Assembly (NCBI RefSeq): GCF_030814995.1
Contig: NZ_JAUSVX010000014.1
Coordinates: 124,001 to 188,000, forward strand
Direction of reading: 5' to 3'
From: Labrys wisconsinensis
GTDB lineage: Bacteria > Pseudomonadota > Alphaproteobacteria > Rhizobiales > Labraceae
Length of the DNA stretch: 64,000 nt
Under the pieces are notes generated by a model. It saw only the letters and a program-made list of their open reading frames with translations. It had not been told where the DNA came from and did no database searches. Numbering within the stretch: the stretch's first letter is position 1; each line of letters starts with the position of its first letter. A program made the position numbers and the translations under genes. Below, in pieces: positions 1-10,028 of the stretch.

Positions 1-62
1 TCAGGGCCGCCATCCAGAGCCGGGTCGGTCTCGTCGTCCAGCGAGTCATAGGGGCGTCGCAT
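1..62 (-). CDS. possible 5' end of a gene cut by the window edge
   Basis: On the minus strand an ATG at 62 opens a frame that runs off the left edge after 20 codons. The residues are acidic and Pro/Asp-rich (MRRPYDSLDDETDP...). A GGAGG lies directly against the ATG, closer than usual for a ribosome site. Nothing in the short fragment identifies a family. It would be divergent from the aquaporin gene. It could be chance coding. Confidence 0.25.
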   Translation of the reverse strand, partial: MRRPYDSLDDETDPALDGGP

Positions 63-278
63 CCTCCATCCCGGGGACGAATACCGCGCGAAACCGACGG
101 CTTCAAGCAAAGGGCAAGCAAACTTGTCTGGACAATTGGACGAAATCCCGGCGGCGACTCCAAGTCCGGCCGTTTTCCTGCCATGTTGACTTTGCGTGCA
201 CGCGAGATTCGCGGCCGCTTTTGCCGGCGAGGCGCCCCGCCTGAAACGAGGGCCTCCGGTTTTGGGGAGACTGATGTC

Positions 279-977
279 ATGAAAAAGTATTTCGCGGAGC
301 TGGTAGGCACGGCCGCGCTGTGCTTCATCGGCTGTGGCTCCGTCGTGCTCGGCGGTTTCGGACCGGCTCTGGCGTCCGCGCCGATCGCCAGCCTGCCGAT
401 CGCGTTTGCCTTCGGCCTCTCGGTCACGGCCATGGCCTATGCCATCGGCCCGATCTCCGGCTGCCACATCAATCCCGCCGTGTCGGTCGGCATGGTCGTC
501 GCCGGCCGCATGCCGGCCTCGGAGCTGCCAGGCTACATCATCGGCCAGGTGATCGGCGCCTTCGTCGGCTGCGGCTTCCTCGCCCTGATCCTCACCTCCA
601 AGGCGGGCGGCTACGATATTCCGGCGGCGGGCCTCGGCCAGAACATGTACGACGCGGCCAAGGGCTTCGGCGTCCTCGGCGCCTTCGTCGCCGAAGTGGT
701 CGGCACCTTCCTGTTCGTCACCGTGATCCTCGGCGCGACCCAGAAGAAGAGCGCCACGCCGGTCGCCGGCCTGGCGATCGGTCTCACCCTGGTCATCATC
801 CACATCGTGCTGATCCCGGTGACCGGCACCTCGGTCAATCCGGCGCGCAGCCTGGCGCCGGCGATCTATGTGCGCGGCGAGGCTCTCGCCCAGATCTGGC
901 TCTTCATCCTGGCGCCGATCATCGGTGCCGTCATCGCCGGCCTGCTGTTCCAGTCCAAGGCGCTGGCCGAGGATTGA
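279..977 (+). CDS. aqpZ: aquaporin (AqpZ-type, MIP family)
   Basis: A 232-residue inner-membrane channel that should conduct water. Both half-helix NPA motifs are present, in INPAVSVG near residue 67 and SVNPARS near residue 187. The residues that line the AqpZ selectivity filter are conserved: Phe45, His175, Thr184 and Arg190. This favours a water channel over a glycerol facilitator. The ATG at 279 was chosen because a GGGGAGA ribosome site sits 8 bases upstream and the protein then begins like E. coli AqpZ (MKKYFAELVGT). An in-frame start at 183 would add 32 unrelated residues. The gene stands alone and ends in a strong intrinsic terminator. Confidence 0.92.
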   Translation: MKKYFAELVGTAALCFIGCGSVVLGGFGPALASAPIASLPIAFAFGLSVTAMAYAIGPISGCHINPAVSVGMVVAGRMPASELPGYIIGQVIGAFVGCGFLALILTSKAGGYDIPAAGLGQNMYDAAKGFGVLGAFVAEVVGTFLFVTVILGATQKKSATPVAGLAIGLTLVIIHIVLIPVTGTSVNPARSLAPAIYVRGEALAQIWLFILAPIIGAVIAGLLFQSKALAED

Positions 978-1028
978 GACCACCGCAATCGCGGTTGCCG
1001 GCCAACCGCCCCGGCGCCGCGCACTCTC

Positions 1029-1063
1029 CCCGGGGACGACCTGTCGTGTCCCCGGGTTTTTTT
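1029..1063 (+). terminator. intrinsic terminator of aqpZ
   Basis: CCCGGGGAC (1029-1037) pairs with GTCCCCGGG (1048-1056), with a further ACGAC/GTCGT pairing possible inside. Seven T residues follow directly (1057-1063). This is a textbook Rho-independent terminator 50 bases after the aquaporin stop. Confidence 0.9.
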
Positions 1064-1224
1064 GTCCCGTCGCGATGAAGTGGCTTGTGCCGCTTAGCTT
1101 GCCAAGTCCAGGCAGGTTCAGGAGAACCTGCTCACGCCCGCCTCCGCAACCGATTGCGTCTGGCGCGCGGCGCGCGCCCTGTGGTAATCCATGGCCGCTG
1201 CAATCATCCATGCCGGAGAGAGCC

Positions 1225-3537
<2,313 letters not shown>

Positions 3538-3631
3538 GGGCAGGAGCGGCCGACGCGGGCGCGCCCGGCGGCTGTGAGTAGGGGGAAGGCGAGGCCGACC
3601 GTCACGAGCCGGCCCTGCCGCTGGGGGCACC

Positions 3632-4657
3632 GTGCTGGATCAACCGCGTCATGGGACCGAGGCCGGCCGCACGCCGGCGGGGCGTCCCGCAGCCGCATCC
3701 TCGCCGGAGGGGGAGGGCGGCGCCACGGCGCAGGTCCTCCGGCCGGGGCATCACGCGCCGCTCGCCGGCATCGCCTTCAAGGTCGTGTCCGTCCTGCTGT
3801 TCTCGACCATGGCTGCGCTGATCAAGCTCATTGGTCCCGCCTATCCCACCGGCGAGGTGGTGGCCTTCCGCTCGGTCTTCGCCCTGGTGCCGCTGCTCGT
3901 GTTCCTCGCCTGGCAGGGCGAGCTGCGCGGGGCGCTGAGGACCGAGCGTCCCATCGGTCATGTCCTGCGCGGCGGCGTCGGCGTCATCGCCATGTATCTG
4001 AGCTTCGCGGGCATCGCCCGGCTGCCGCTCGCCGACGCCACCGCCATCTACTACGCCGCGCCGATCTTCACCGTGGTGCTGGCGGTCGTCCTTTTGAAGG
4101 AAAGGGTGCGCGCCTATCGCTGGAGCGCCGTGGTGCTCGGCTTCCTCGGCGTGGTCCTGACGCTGATCCCCCATCTCGGCGAGGATGCGCCCGACGGCGC
4201 CCAGCAGACGCTCGGCGCCATGCTGACCCTCGGCGCGGCGATCGTCGCCGCCTTCGCCATGATCCAGGTGCGCCGCCTCACCGAGACCGAGGCGACGGGA
4301 TCGATCGTGCTCTATTTCACGCTGGTCTCGGCGGCGATCGGCCTGATGACCCTGCCGCTGGGCTGGGTCCTGCCGACGCCGCGCGAGTTCGCCATCCTCA
4401 CCGCCATCGGTGTGCTCGGCGGCATCGCCCAGATCTGCCTGACCCGGAGCTATCGTCTCGGCGATGCGTCGCTGATCGCGCCCTTCGAATATGCCTCCAT
4501 GCTCTTCGCCCTGGCGCTCGGCTACGCCGCCTTCGGCGAGGTCCCCGAGCCGCTCGTGCTCCTGGGCGCCGGCATCGTCATGGCGGCCGGCCTGTTCGTC
4601 ATCCTGCGCGAGCGCGCGCTCGGCCTCGCGCGCGTCGAGGCGGCGGAAACGGTCTGA
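3632..4657 (+). CDS. DMT-superfamily transporter (EamA family)
   Basis: A 341-residue inner-membrane protein with about ten hydrophobic helices arranged as two EamA repeats (roughly residues 46-175 and 195-325). Family members export metabolites or amino acids; the substrate cannot be read from sequence. The start is a GTG at 3632, leaving a Pro/Gly-rich hydrophilic tail of about 45 residues before helix 1, so the true start may lie further in. It follows the molybdenum hydroxylase gene by 94 bases on the same strand and may be co-transcribed. Confidence 0.8.
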   Translation: MLDQPRHGTEAGRTPAGRPAAASSPEGEGGATAQVLRPGHHAPLAGIAFKVVSVLLFSTMAALIKLIGPAYPTGEVVAFRSVFALVPLLVFLAWQGELRGALRTERPIGHVLRGGVGVIAMYLSFAGIARLPLADATAIYYAAPIFTVVLAVVLLKERVRAYRWSAVVLGFLGVVLTLIPHLGEDAPDGAQQTLGAMLTLGAAIVAAFAMIQVRRLTETEATGSIVLYFTLVSAAIGLMTLPLGWVLPTPREFAILTAIGVLGGIAQICLTRSYRLGDASLIAPFEYASMLFALALGYAAFGEVPEPLVLLGAGIVMAAGLFVILRERALGLARVEAAETV

Positions 4658-5007
4658 CGACGTGGGGGGTGTCCTTGCGGCGGATCGCCTGATCGGCGGC
4701 GAAACCCGCCCAGGATCGGCAGGCCGCACGAGGGGCGCCAGGGGCGGCGGCCTCGGCGACGACGCGATAGCGGTCCGGAGGTCGACAAGGGAGTGAAAGA
4801 CGCCGCGCTCGGGGGCGTCGCCCGCGGCGTTTGGCGAAGAGGCCTTCAGCCGGGTCATCGAACTCGGAGTGACGCGAAAGATGACGGCGCCGTCCACGAC
4901 GTCGGCGGCTGCTTCAATCGATGATCCGGCAGCGTTTCCAACGGCACTTCAAACTCTTGCGGCCTCTGCTACTCTGTTGCTCGCTCGTGATCGATTGAGA
5001 GGCTCCC
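4658..5007. other. intergenic region before the TPR-caspase gene
   Basis: There are 350 bases without a supported gene. ACGCCGCG (4800-4807) and CGCGGCGT (4823-4830) can pair with a 15-base loop and might end the EamA transcript. Base composition falls towards the right end, matching the AT-richer start of the next gene. A short frame from 4869 runs into the caspase gene and has no family resemblance. Confidence 0.4.
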
Positions 5008-6525
5008 ATGTGCTGGCGTGGCTCAATTCTCGTCGGGGCAATTCTCGGATTGGCGCTCGGTGGGGACCGCGCATTTCCAGCGGATCTGGATTCCTGTCAT
5101 GTCGATGGTGTTGCAACCGACATAAGAATGGCAGCTTGCTCAAAGATCATTGCGGCCAGTGAGGATAAGCAAGCAATCGCCGAGGCATTGAACACTCGTG
5201 GCCTTCTCTATGACAACAATGGTGACTTCGACAAGGCATTGGCAGATTTCGGGAGGTCGTTACAGATCCGCCCTGGATCGTTGGAGATTTATGTCAATCG
5301 TTGCAACGTCTATCGAGAAAAGGCCGATTATGACAGGGCATTGGCAGACTGTGGAAAAGCGATAGAGCTCGATTCGGCTGACTTCGGAAATTATCTCGCG
5401 CGCGGAAGTATATACATTGCCACCCATGATTACGAGAGGGCGATCGCGGATCTGACAAAGTCTCTAGAAATAAATCCGGACTATGCGGCCAATTGGAATG
5501 AGCGTGGTCAGGCTTACCTGCTCAAGGGTGATTATGACAAAGCAATTGCGGACAATGACAAGGCATTGGAGCTCAGCCCGAGATTTTTGGAGGCCTATCG
5601 CGATCGTGGCGAGGCCTATCTTCATAAAGGAGACTACGATCAGGCAACCCTTGCTTTCAAGAAAGCGTTGGAGATAAATCCTGGTTATACGCCTGCCGTA
5701 GATGGTCTGTCCGAAGTCCAGAAGGCAAGGACGACGCAGGTCGCTGCCGTGAGTCCTGCCGCGCTTGCCCCGGCGTCGGCTCGCCCAGCCATCGAACCGC
5801 AGGTTGTCATCACCCCATCGGCGGCCGTTGGCCGCCGCGTTGCCCTGGTCATCGGCAATTCCTCCTATCGGGCCGTGACGGAGCTTCCCAATCCCGCTCG
5901 TGACGCCGATCTCGTCGGTGGTGCGTTGCGGCAGGCGGGCGTCGATGTCACCGTGGCGCACGACCTTGATCGAAGCGGCATGGTCGCGGCCTTGAACGCC
6001 TTCGCCGACAAGGCCGACGGCGCGGATTGGGCCATCGTCTACTATGCCGGCCACGGTATCGAGATGGACGGCCATAATTACCTGATCCCGGTTGACGCCA
6101 TCCTTGCTTCTGATCGGAGCGTGGAGGACGAGACCGTCTCTCTCGACCGGATGATGTCCACCATCAACGGCGCCAAGCAGCTCAAGCTGGTGGTGCTCGA
6201 TGCCTGTCGCAACAATCCCTTCCATCCCAAGATCACGGCGCTCAACCGCTCGATCGATCGTGGCCTGTCGCGCGTCGAGCCGGATGGCGCCACGCTCGTC
6301 GTCTATGCGGCGAAAGAGGGGACTGTTGCCAAGGACGGTACGGGAACGGACAGCCCCTTTGCCGTGTCCTTCGCCAAACGCATCGACGAACCCGGCGTGG
6401 AGATCAACAAGGTGCTTCGGTTTGTGCGACAGGATGTTCTGGAGGCAACGGACAGAGAGCAGGAGCCTTTCGTGTATGGCTCGCTCCCGCCCACCGACTT
6501 TTTCTTCGTGCCGGCGAAGCCGTGA
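5008..6525 (+). CDS. TPR-repeat caspase-like (peptidase C14) protein
   Basis: A 505-residue protein with a signal peptide (about residues 1-25), then five or six TPR units (about 45-235, DYDKAIAD-type motifs), a Pro/Ala linker, and a caspase-like p20 domain (about 277-500). The catalytic dyad is intact: His349 in YYAGHG and Cys400 in DACRNNPF. Such proteins are predicted exported or periplasmic cysteine peptidases of the metacaspase/orthocaspase group; targets are unknown. The TPR part is visibly AT-richer and uses less biased codons than the caspase part and the flanking genes, which suggests a joined or recently acquired N-terminal half. A second caspase-like gene lies at 44735. Confidence 0.85.
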   Translation: MCWRGSILVGAILGLALGGDRAFPADLDSCHVDGVATDIRMAACSKIIAASEDKQAIAEALNTRGLLYDNNGDFDKALADFGRSLQIRPGSLEIYVNRCNVYREKADYDRALADCGKAIELDSADFGNYLARGSIYIATHDYERAIADLTKSLEINPDYAANWNERGQAYLLKGDYDKAIADNDKALELSPRFLEAYRDRGEAYLHKGDYDQATLAFKKALEINPGYTPAVDGLSEVQKARTTQVAAVSPAALAPASARPAIEPQVVITPSAAVGRRVALVIGNSSYRAVTELPNPARDADLVGGALRQAGVDVTVAHDLDRSGMVAALNAFADKADGADWAIVYYAGHGIEMDGHNYLIPVDAILASDRSVEDETVSLDRMMSTINGAKQLKLVVLDACRNNPFHPKITALNRSIDRGLSRVEPDGATLVVYAAKEGTVAKDGTGTDSPFAVSFAKRIDEPGVEINKVLRFVRQDVLEATDREQEPFVYGSLPPTDFFFVPAKP

Positions 6526-6766
6526 AGGTTCCATCTGTCTCGCGCTCATTTCGACCGTGCCGCCCCCGATCATGAGCGGCCTGCTCGCGCGCCGCCGTTC
6601 CAAGAGAATCTCGGGACGGCGAAGGTCGCGCGGCTGAGCGGCGACCTCGACCTCTTCGCTGACGGGTCAATCAAGGTGATCTCCACGCCCGGTCGTTGCC
6701 GGGGAGAACGGCGCTGCCGGCGCGATCGAGGTTGCCGGCCGGGAGCTTCGTCCCCCGACGCAACCC

Positions 6767-7039
6767 TCACATCTTCTTGGCGGGCTTCATCGCGTCCGAA
6801 TGCATCGCGCCCATCTTGCCGCAGGCCCTTTCCATCTTCTTCATCTTCGCCTTGTCGGTCTCCATCATCGCCTTCTTCATGCAGTCGGCCTTCATCGGAT
6901 CGGCCTTCATGGGCTCGGCCGCCATCATCGGCGTGGCGGGCTTCATGGCGTCCTCGGCGCGGGCGGCGCCGGACAGGCCGGCCGAGCCAGCCGCGAGGGC
7001 GAGGATGGCGGCGGCAAGGCAACGGGTGGCTCTGGTCAT
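6767..7039 (-). CDS. secreted Met/Lys-rich MXKDX-repeat-like small protein
   Basis: A 90-residue protein with a clear signal peptide ending near AARAED (about residue 29). The mature part is built from short units rich in Met, Lys, Asp and Ala, such as PMKADPMKADCMKK, with two cysteines. It resembles the pentapeptide MXKDX family, whose function is not established; metal binding is an inference from the Met/Cys/Asp content. AAGGAG precedes the ATG at 7039. It lies 137 bases downstream of the DUF1223 gene on the same strand. No SigF-type promoter of its own was seen, so it may be read from the DUF1223 promoter. Confidence 0.75.
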   Translation of the reverse strand: MTRATRCLAAAILALAAGSAGLSGAARAEDAMKPATPMMAAEPMKADPMKADCMKKAMMETDKAKMKKMERACGKMGAMHSDAMKPAKKM

Positions 7040-7176
7040 TGCGGCTTCTCCTTGAATGCGGCCCTGCGGGCCGGCGTCTGCGATGCGTGCCGGCGCCATG
7101 CGGCGGGCACGCGGTCTCCCGCGGGAAGGCCGGCGTCGCCGGCATCCCCGAAGAATGCTGTGTCGTCGGGTGAGGC

Positions 7177-7914
7177 TCAGTCCGTGACCGCCCCCAGGAT
7201 CTGGCCGCCGTTCGGCGCCTGCACCAGCACGGCCGTGCTGAGGTCGCCGGCGGCCCGGAGCGGCAGCGACAGCGCCTCGCCACGCCAGGTGCCGAGACGG
7301 GTCAGGGCGTGGACGACGTTCTTGTGCGGCAGGGTGCGCCCGCTGTTCTCGCCGGCGCGCACGGCCACCTCGACGACATGAGGGTCGTAGCGCACCAGCC
7401 AGATGTCGGCGCCGCCGGCCGGCGCGCGGCCCGCACCGATGCGGACGGTGCCGGCGTCGAGAGCGACTTGCGGCCCGTCGCCGCGGCGGCTGGCGCCGAT
7501 CGCGGCCTCCAGCGGGCCGAGCTCGTTGCCGACCACATCGGCGCGGCCGTCGACCACGATCTGCGGCGTGAACGGCCCGTCATGGCCGAGCGGCGGCTCG
7601 TAGGCTTGCTGCCGGGCGGTGTATTCCGGCCTGGCGAACACGTCCTTCCAGCCGAGCCGGTCCCAATAGGTCACCCCGAAGCTCAGGGCCAGCACGTCGG
7701 GCCGGCGGCTCAGCCGCGCCAGGTTGGCGTTGGCCGGCGGGCAGGACGAGCAGCCCTGGCTGGTGAAGAGCTCGACCACCGTCGGCCGGCGCGGGTCGGC
7801 CGCGGCGGCCGTGCCCGCCAGCATCGCCAGCATGAAGCCCGCCGCCGCGGGCCGCCACGCGGTCCCGGCCCGGGCCTTACGCATCCGGCGCGCCGGTCTC
7901 CTCGTCACGGTCAT
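7177..7914 (-). CDS. DUF1223 family exported thioredoxin-like protein
   Basis: A 245-residue protein with a basic N-terminus and hydrophobic signal (to about residue 38, TAAAADP). A DUF1223 core follows, with VELFTSQGCSSCPPA near residue 45 containing a CxxC pair in a thioredoxin-like setting. The biochemical role of the family is unknown; disulfide or metal chemistry in the periplasm is an inference. The ATG at 7914 has GGGGAGG six bases upstream. A SigF-type promoter on this strand (7945-7970) lies just upstream and faces away from the sigma gene, placing this gene in the likely SigF regulon. Confidence 0.85.
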   Translation of the reverse strand: MTVTRRPARRMRKARAGTAWRPAAAGFMLAMLAGTAAAADPRRPTVVELFTSQGCSSCPPANANLARLSRRPDVLALSFGVTYWDRLGWKDVFARPEYTARQQAYEPPLGHDGPFTPQIVVDGRADVVGNELGPLEAAIGASRRGDGPQVALDAGTVRIGAGRAPAGGADIWLVRYDPHVVEVAVRAGENSGRTLPHKNVVHALTRLGTWRGEALSLPLRAAGDLSTAVLVQAPNGGQILGAVTD

Positions 7915-7944
7915 GGCATGCCTCCCCGCTGATCTGACGGTCAA

Positions 7945-7970
7945 TTCGGGCGGCTCCGGCGGCCGGTTAC
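7945..7970 (-). promoter_or_regulatory. SigF-type ECF promoter for the DUF1223 gene
   Basis: Read on the minus strand, GTAACC (7970-7965) is followed after exactly 16 bases by CGAA (7948-7945). This equals the GTAACC-N16-CGAA motif recalled for Caulobacter SigF. Transcription would start about 25 bases before the DUF1223 ATG. A second identical motif points the other way at 8031. Confidence 0.8.
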
Positions 7971-8030
7971 GCCTTCACCACTTCGTGATGGCGTTGGTGC
8001 GGCCCGGCGGCTATGACTGGCCCGCGCGGC

Positions 8031-8056
8031 GTAACCTTTCCGCCTGCCGCGACGAA
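8031..8056 (+). promoter_or_regulatory. SigF-type ECF promoter for the sigF-nrsF operon
   Basis: GTAACC (8031-8036), a 16-base spacer and CGAA (8053-8056) form a perfect match to the recalled SigF motif, which implies autoregulation. The ATG of the sigma gene starts 7 bases after the -10 element, so the transcript would be leaderless or nearly so. Confidence 0.8.
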
Positions 8057-8063
8057 TGGGCCT

Positions 8064-8639
8064 ATGTCTGACGGATTCGAGGCCACCGAGGCGCGGCTGG
8101 GCGCGCTGATCCGCGAGGGACTGGCTGGCGATGCCGCATCCTATCGCACCCTGCTGCGCGAGCTCGGGGCCCATCTGCGCCGCTACTTCCTGCGGCGCCT
8201 CGGGCCGGACCGGGCGGCCGACGCCGAGGACCTGGTGCAGGAGACGCTGATGGCCGTGCATTCCCATCGCGCCACCTACGAGCCGGAGCGGCCCTTCACC
8301 GCCTGGGTCCATGCCATCGCCCGCTACAAGCTGATCGACCATGTCCGCCGCGGCCGCGGCCGGACGAGCCTGCCGGTCGAGGACGCGGAGGCGCTGTTCG
8401 CCGCCGACGGCCTCTTCGCCGGCGACGAGACCCAGGCGGCGATGGACCGTCGCGACATCGAGCGCCTGCTGGCGGCGGTGCCGCCGCAGACGCGCACGCT
8501 GATCCGCCAGGTGAAGCTCGAAGGCCGCTCGATCGCCGAGGTCTCGGCCCGCAGCGGCCTGTCGGAGAGCGCGGTCAAGGTCGGCATCCATCGCGGTCTC
8601 AAGGCCCTGGCGGCACGGTTCGGAGGGCGGAACCGGTGA
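8064..8639 (+). CDS. sigF: ECF sigma factor, SigF-like
   Basis: A 191-residue group IV sigma-70 factor. Region 2 spans about residues 25-95 (DAEDLVQETLMAVH, FTAWVHAIARYKLIDHVRR). Region 4 spans about 130-185 (IAEVSARSGLSESAVKVGIHRGLKAL), the helix-turn-helix that reads the -35 element. The ATG at 8064 is preferred over an upstream frame opening at 8013 because the SigF-type promoter would overlap the longer version. The stop overlaps the GTG of nrsF by 4 bases, so the two are translationally coupled. In Caulobacter this type answers chromate, cadmium and oxidative stress. Confidence 0.88.
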   Translation: MSDGFEATEARLGALIREGLAGDAASYRTLLRELGAHLRRYFLRRLGPDRAADAEDLVQETLMAVHSHRATYEPERPFTAWVHAIARYKLIDHVRRGRGRTSLPVEDAEALFAADGLFAGDETQAAMDRRDIERLLAAVPPQTRTLIRQVKLEGRSIAEVSARSGLSESAVKVGIHRGLKALAARFGGRNR

Positions 8640-9280
8640 CGACCACGGACGACCTCATCGAACGCCTGGCCGGCGACCTCGCGCCGGTGCGGCCCGGCGC
8701 GGTCGCGCGGCGGCTCGGCCTCGGCATCGGCGCCGGCGCCCTGGTGTCCGCGGCGATCATGCTCGCCTGGCTCGGCGTGCGGCCCGATATCGGCGCCGCG
8801 GTGACCACCGGCGCCTACTGGATCAAGTTCCTCTATACGGCGGCCATTGCCGCCGCCGGCCTGCGGGCCGTGGAGCGGCTCGCCCGCCCGGCCGGCCGCG
8901 GCTCGCCCGCCCTCGGCGCCGTGGCGCTCGCCGTGGCGCTGGCGGCGCTGGGAGGCGCCACCGAGCTCGGGCAGGCGTCCGCGGCCGAGCGCATGCCTTT
9001 GATGATGGGCTCCTCGGCCAGCGCCTGCCCCTGGATCATCCTGGTGCTGTCGCTGCCGATCCTGGTCGGGGCGGGCTGGGCCCTGCGCGGCCTGGCGCCG
9101 ACACGGCTCGCCCTGGCCGGAGCGGCGGCGGGCCTGGCCGCCGGCGGGCTGGGTGCCTGGATCTACGCCTTCCATTGCACCGAGACGGCGACCGCCTTCC
9201 TCGCCATCTGGTACACCGCCGGCGTCGTCGCCGTCGGGTTGATCGGCGCGGCGCTCGGCCCCCGCCTCCTGCGCTGGTGA
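8636..9280 (+). CDS. nrsF: NrsF-like anti-sigma factor (DUF1109)
   Basis: A 214-residue inner-membrane protein with about six helices and a short cytoplasmic N-terminus that should hold SigF. Cysteines fall at positions 131 (SACPW) and 181 (FHCTE), the same numbers recalled for the two periplasmic-side cysteines needed for metal sensing in Caulobacter NrsF. The start is a GTG in a GTGA overlap with the sigF stop. Oxidation or metal binding at the cysteines is expected to release SigF; this is family knowledge, not shown here. Confidence 0.88.
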   Translation: MTTTDDLIERLAGDLAPVRPGAVARRLGLGIGAGALVSAAIMLAWLGVRPDIGAAVTTGAYWIKFLYTAAIAAAGLRAVERLARPAGRGSPALGAVALAVALAALGGATELGQASAAERMPLMMGSSASACPWIILVLSLPILVGAGWALRGLAPTRLALAGAAAGLAAGGLGAWIYAFHCTETATAFLAIWYTAGVVAVGLIGAALGPRLLRW

Positions 9281-9347
9281 GGCCGCAGCGCCACGAAATC
9301 GCCGCGATCCCTTGCCGGCGACCCCGTTCGCTCTTACAAACGCAAAA

Positions 9348-9365
9348 TTCGTCAAATCAAACGAA
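9348..9365. promoter_or_regulatory. inverted repeat upstream of the XRE-cupin gene
   Basis: TTCGT (9348-9352) and ACGAA (9361-9365) are inverted around an 8-base AT-rich centre in an AT-rich patch 10 bases before the start codon. The position fits an autoregulatory operator, but the arms are short. Confidence 0.35.
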
Positions 9366-9374
9366 AGCGGTGAG

Positions 9375-9986
9375 ATGAGCGGGGCTGATCGGAGAGCGGA
9401 CCTGGACGCGGGCGCGCTCGTTGTGTCGGGGCAGCTCGGCAAGACGATCCAGCGGCTGCGCAAGGCCTACAACCTGTCCCTGTCGGAGCTCGCCGAGCAG
9501 TCCGGCGTCGCCAAGTCGATCATCAGCCAGATCGAGCGCAACGAGACCAATCCGACGCTGGCCACGATCTGGCGGCTGTCCCAGGCGCTCGACATCTCGA
9601 TCGACCGCGTCCTCGCCAGCGGCGAGGACGAGCCGTTCCTGGAGAAGGCGACGCGCATCGACACGCCGGTGGTGATGTCCGATGACGGCAAGTGCCGCCT
9701 GGCGATCATCGGCTGGATCAAGACCGTCGAATGGCTGCAATGGTACGACTTCTACGCCGAACCCGGCGGCGTGCTGGAGAGCGACCCGCACCAGCGCGGC
9801 TCGATCGAGAGCCTGTCGGTCCTCTCCGGCACGGTGGAGGTCGATGTCGGCGGCCTGGTCGAGCAGGCGGCGGCCGGCGAGACGCTGCGCTATCGCTGCG
9901 ATCGCCCGCACGCCATCCGCGTCGTGGGACCCGAGCCGGTGCACGCCACCATGGTCTGCATCATGAAGGCGGCGGTGATGGAATAG
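9375..9986 (+). CDS. XRE-family regulator with C-terminal cupin domain
   Basis: A 203-residue transcription factor. An N-terminal helix-turn-helix (about residues 20-78, LSLSELAEQSGVAKSIISQIE) binds DNA. A cupin beta-barrel (about 105-195, GSIESLSVLSGTVEVDVGG) would bind a small effector. This class often controls amino-acid, polyamine or sugar-acid catabolism next door. The ATG at 9375 was chosen over a TTG at 9312; the intervening AT-rich stretch looks like promoter DNA. It converges with the FAH-family gene, a possible but unproven target. Confidence 0.85.
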   Translation: MSGADRRADLDAGALVVSGQLGKTIQRLRKAYNLSLSELAEQSGVAKSIISQIERNETNPTLATIWRLSQALDISIDRVLASGEDEPFLEKATRIDTPVVMSDDGKCRLAIIGWIKTVEWLQWYDFYAEPGGVLESDPHQRGSIESLSVLSGTVEVDVGGLVEQAAAGETLRYRCDRPHAIRVVGPEPVHATMVCIMKAAVME

Positions 9987-9988
9987 CG

Positions 9989-10013
9989 GGGCGCGGCGAG
10001 GCTTGCCGCGCCC
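9989..10013. terminator. bidirectional hairpin between convergent genes
   Basis: GGGCGCGGC (9989-9997) and GCCGCGCCC (10005-10013) form a perfect 9-bp stem with a 7-base loop. It lies directly after the XRE-cupin stop and just before the stop of the convergent gene. No T-run is present. Confidence 0.6.
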
Positions 10014-10028
10014 GTCCGGCTTGGCCGA

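Noticed and set aside
4869-5162. A 97-codon frame overlapping the start of the TPR-caspase gene
   Set aside because: No recognisable domain, and it conflicts with a well supported signal peptide and start at 5008.
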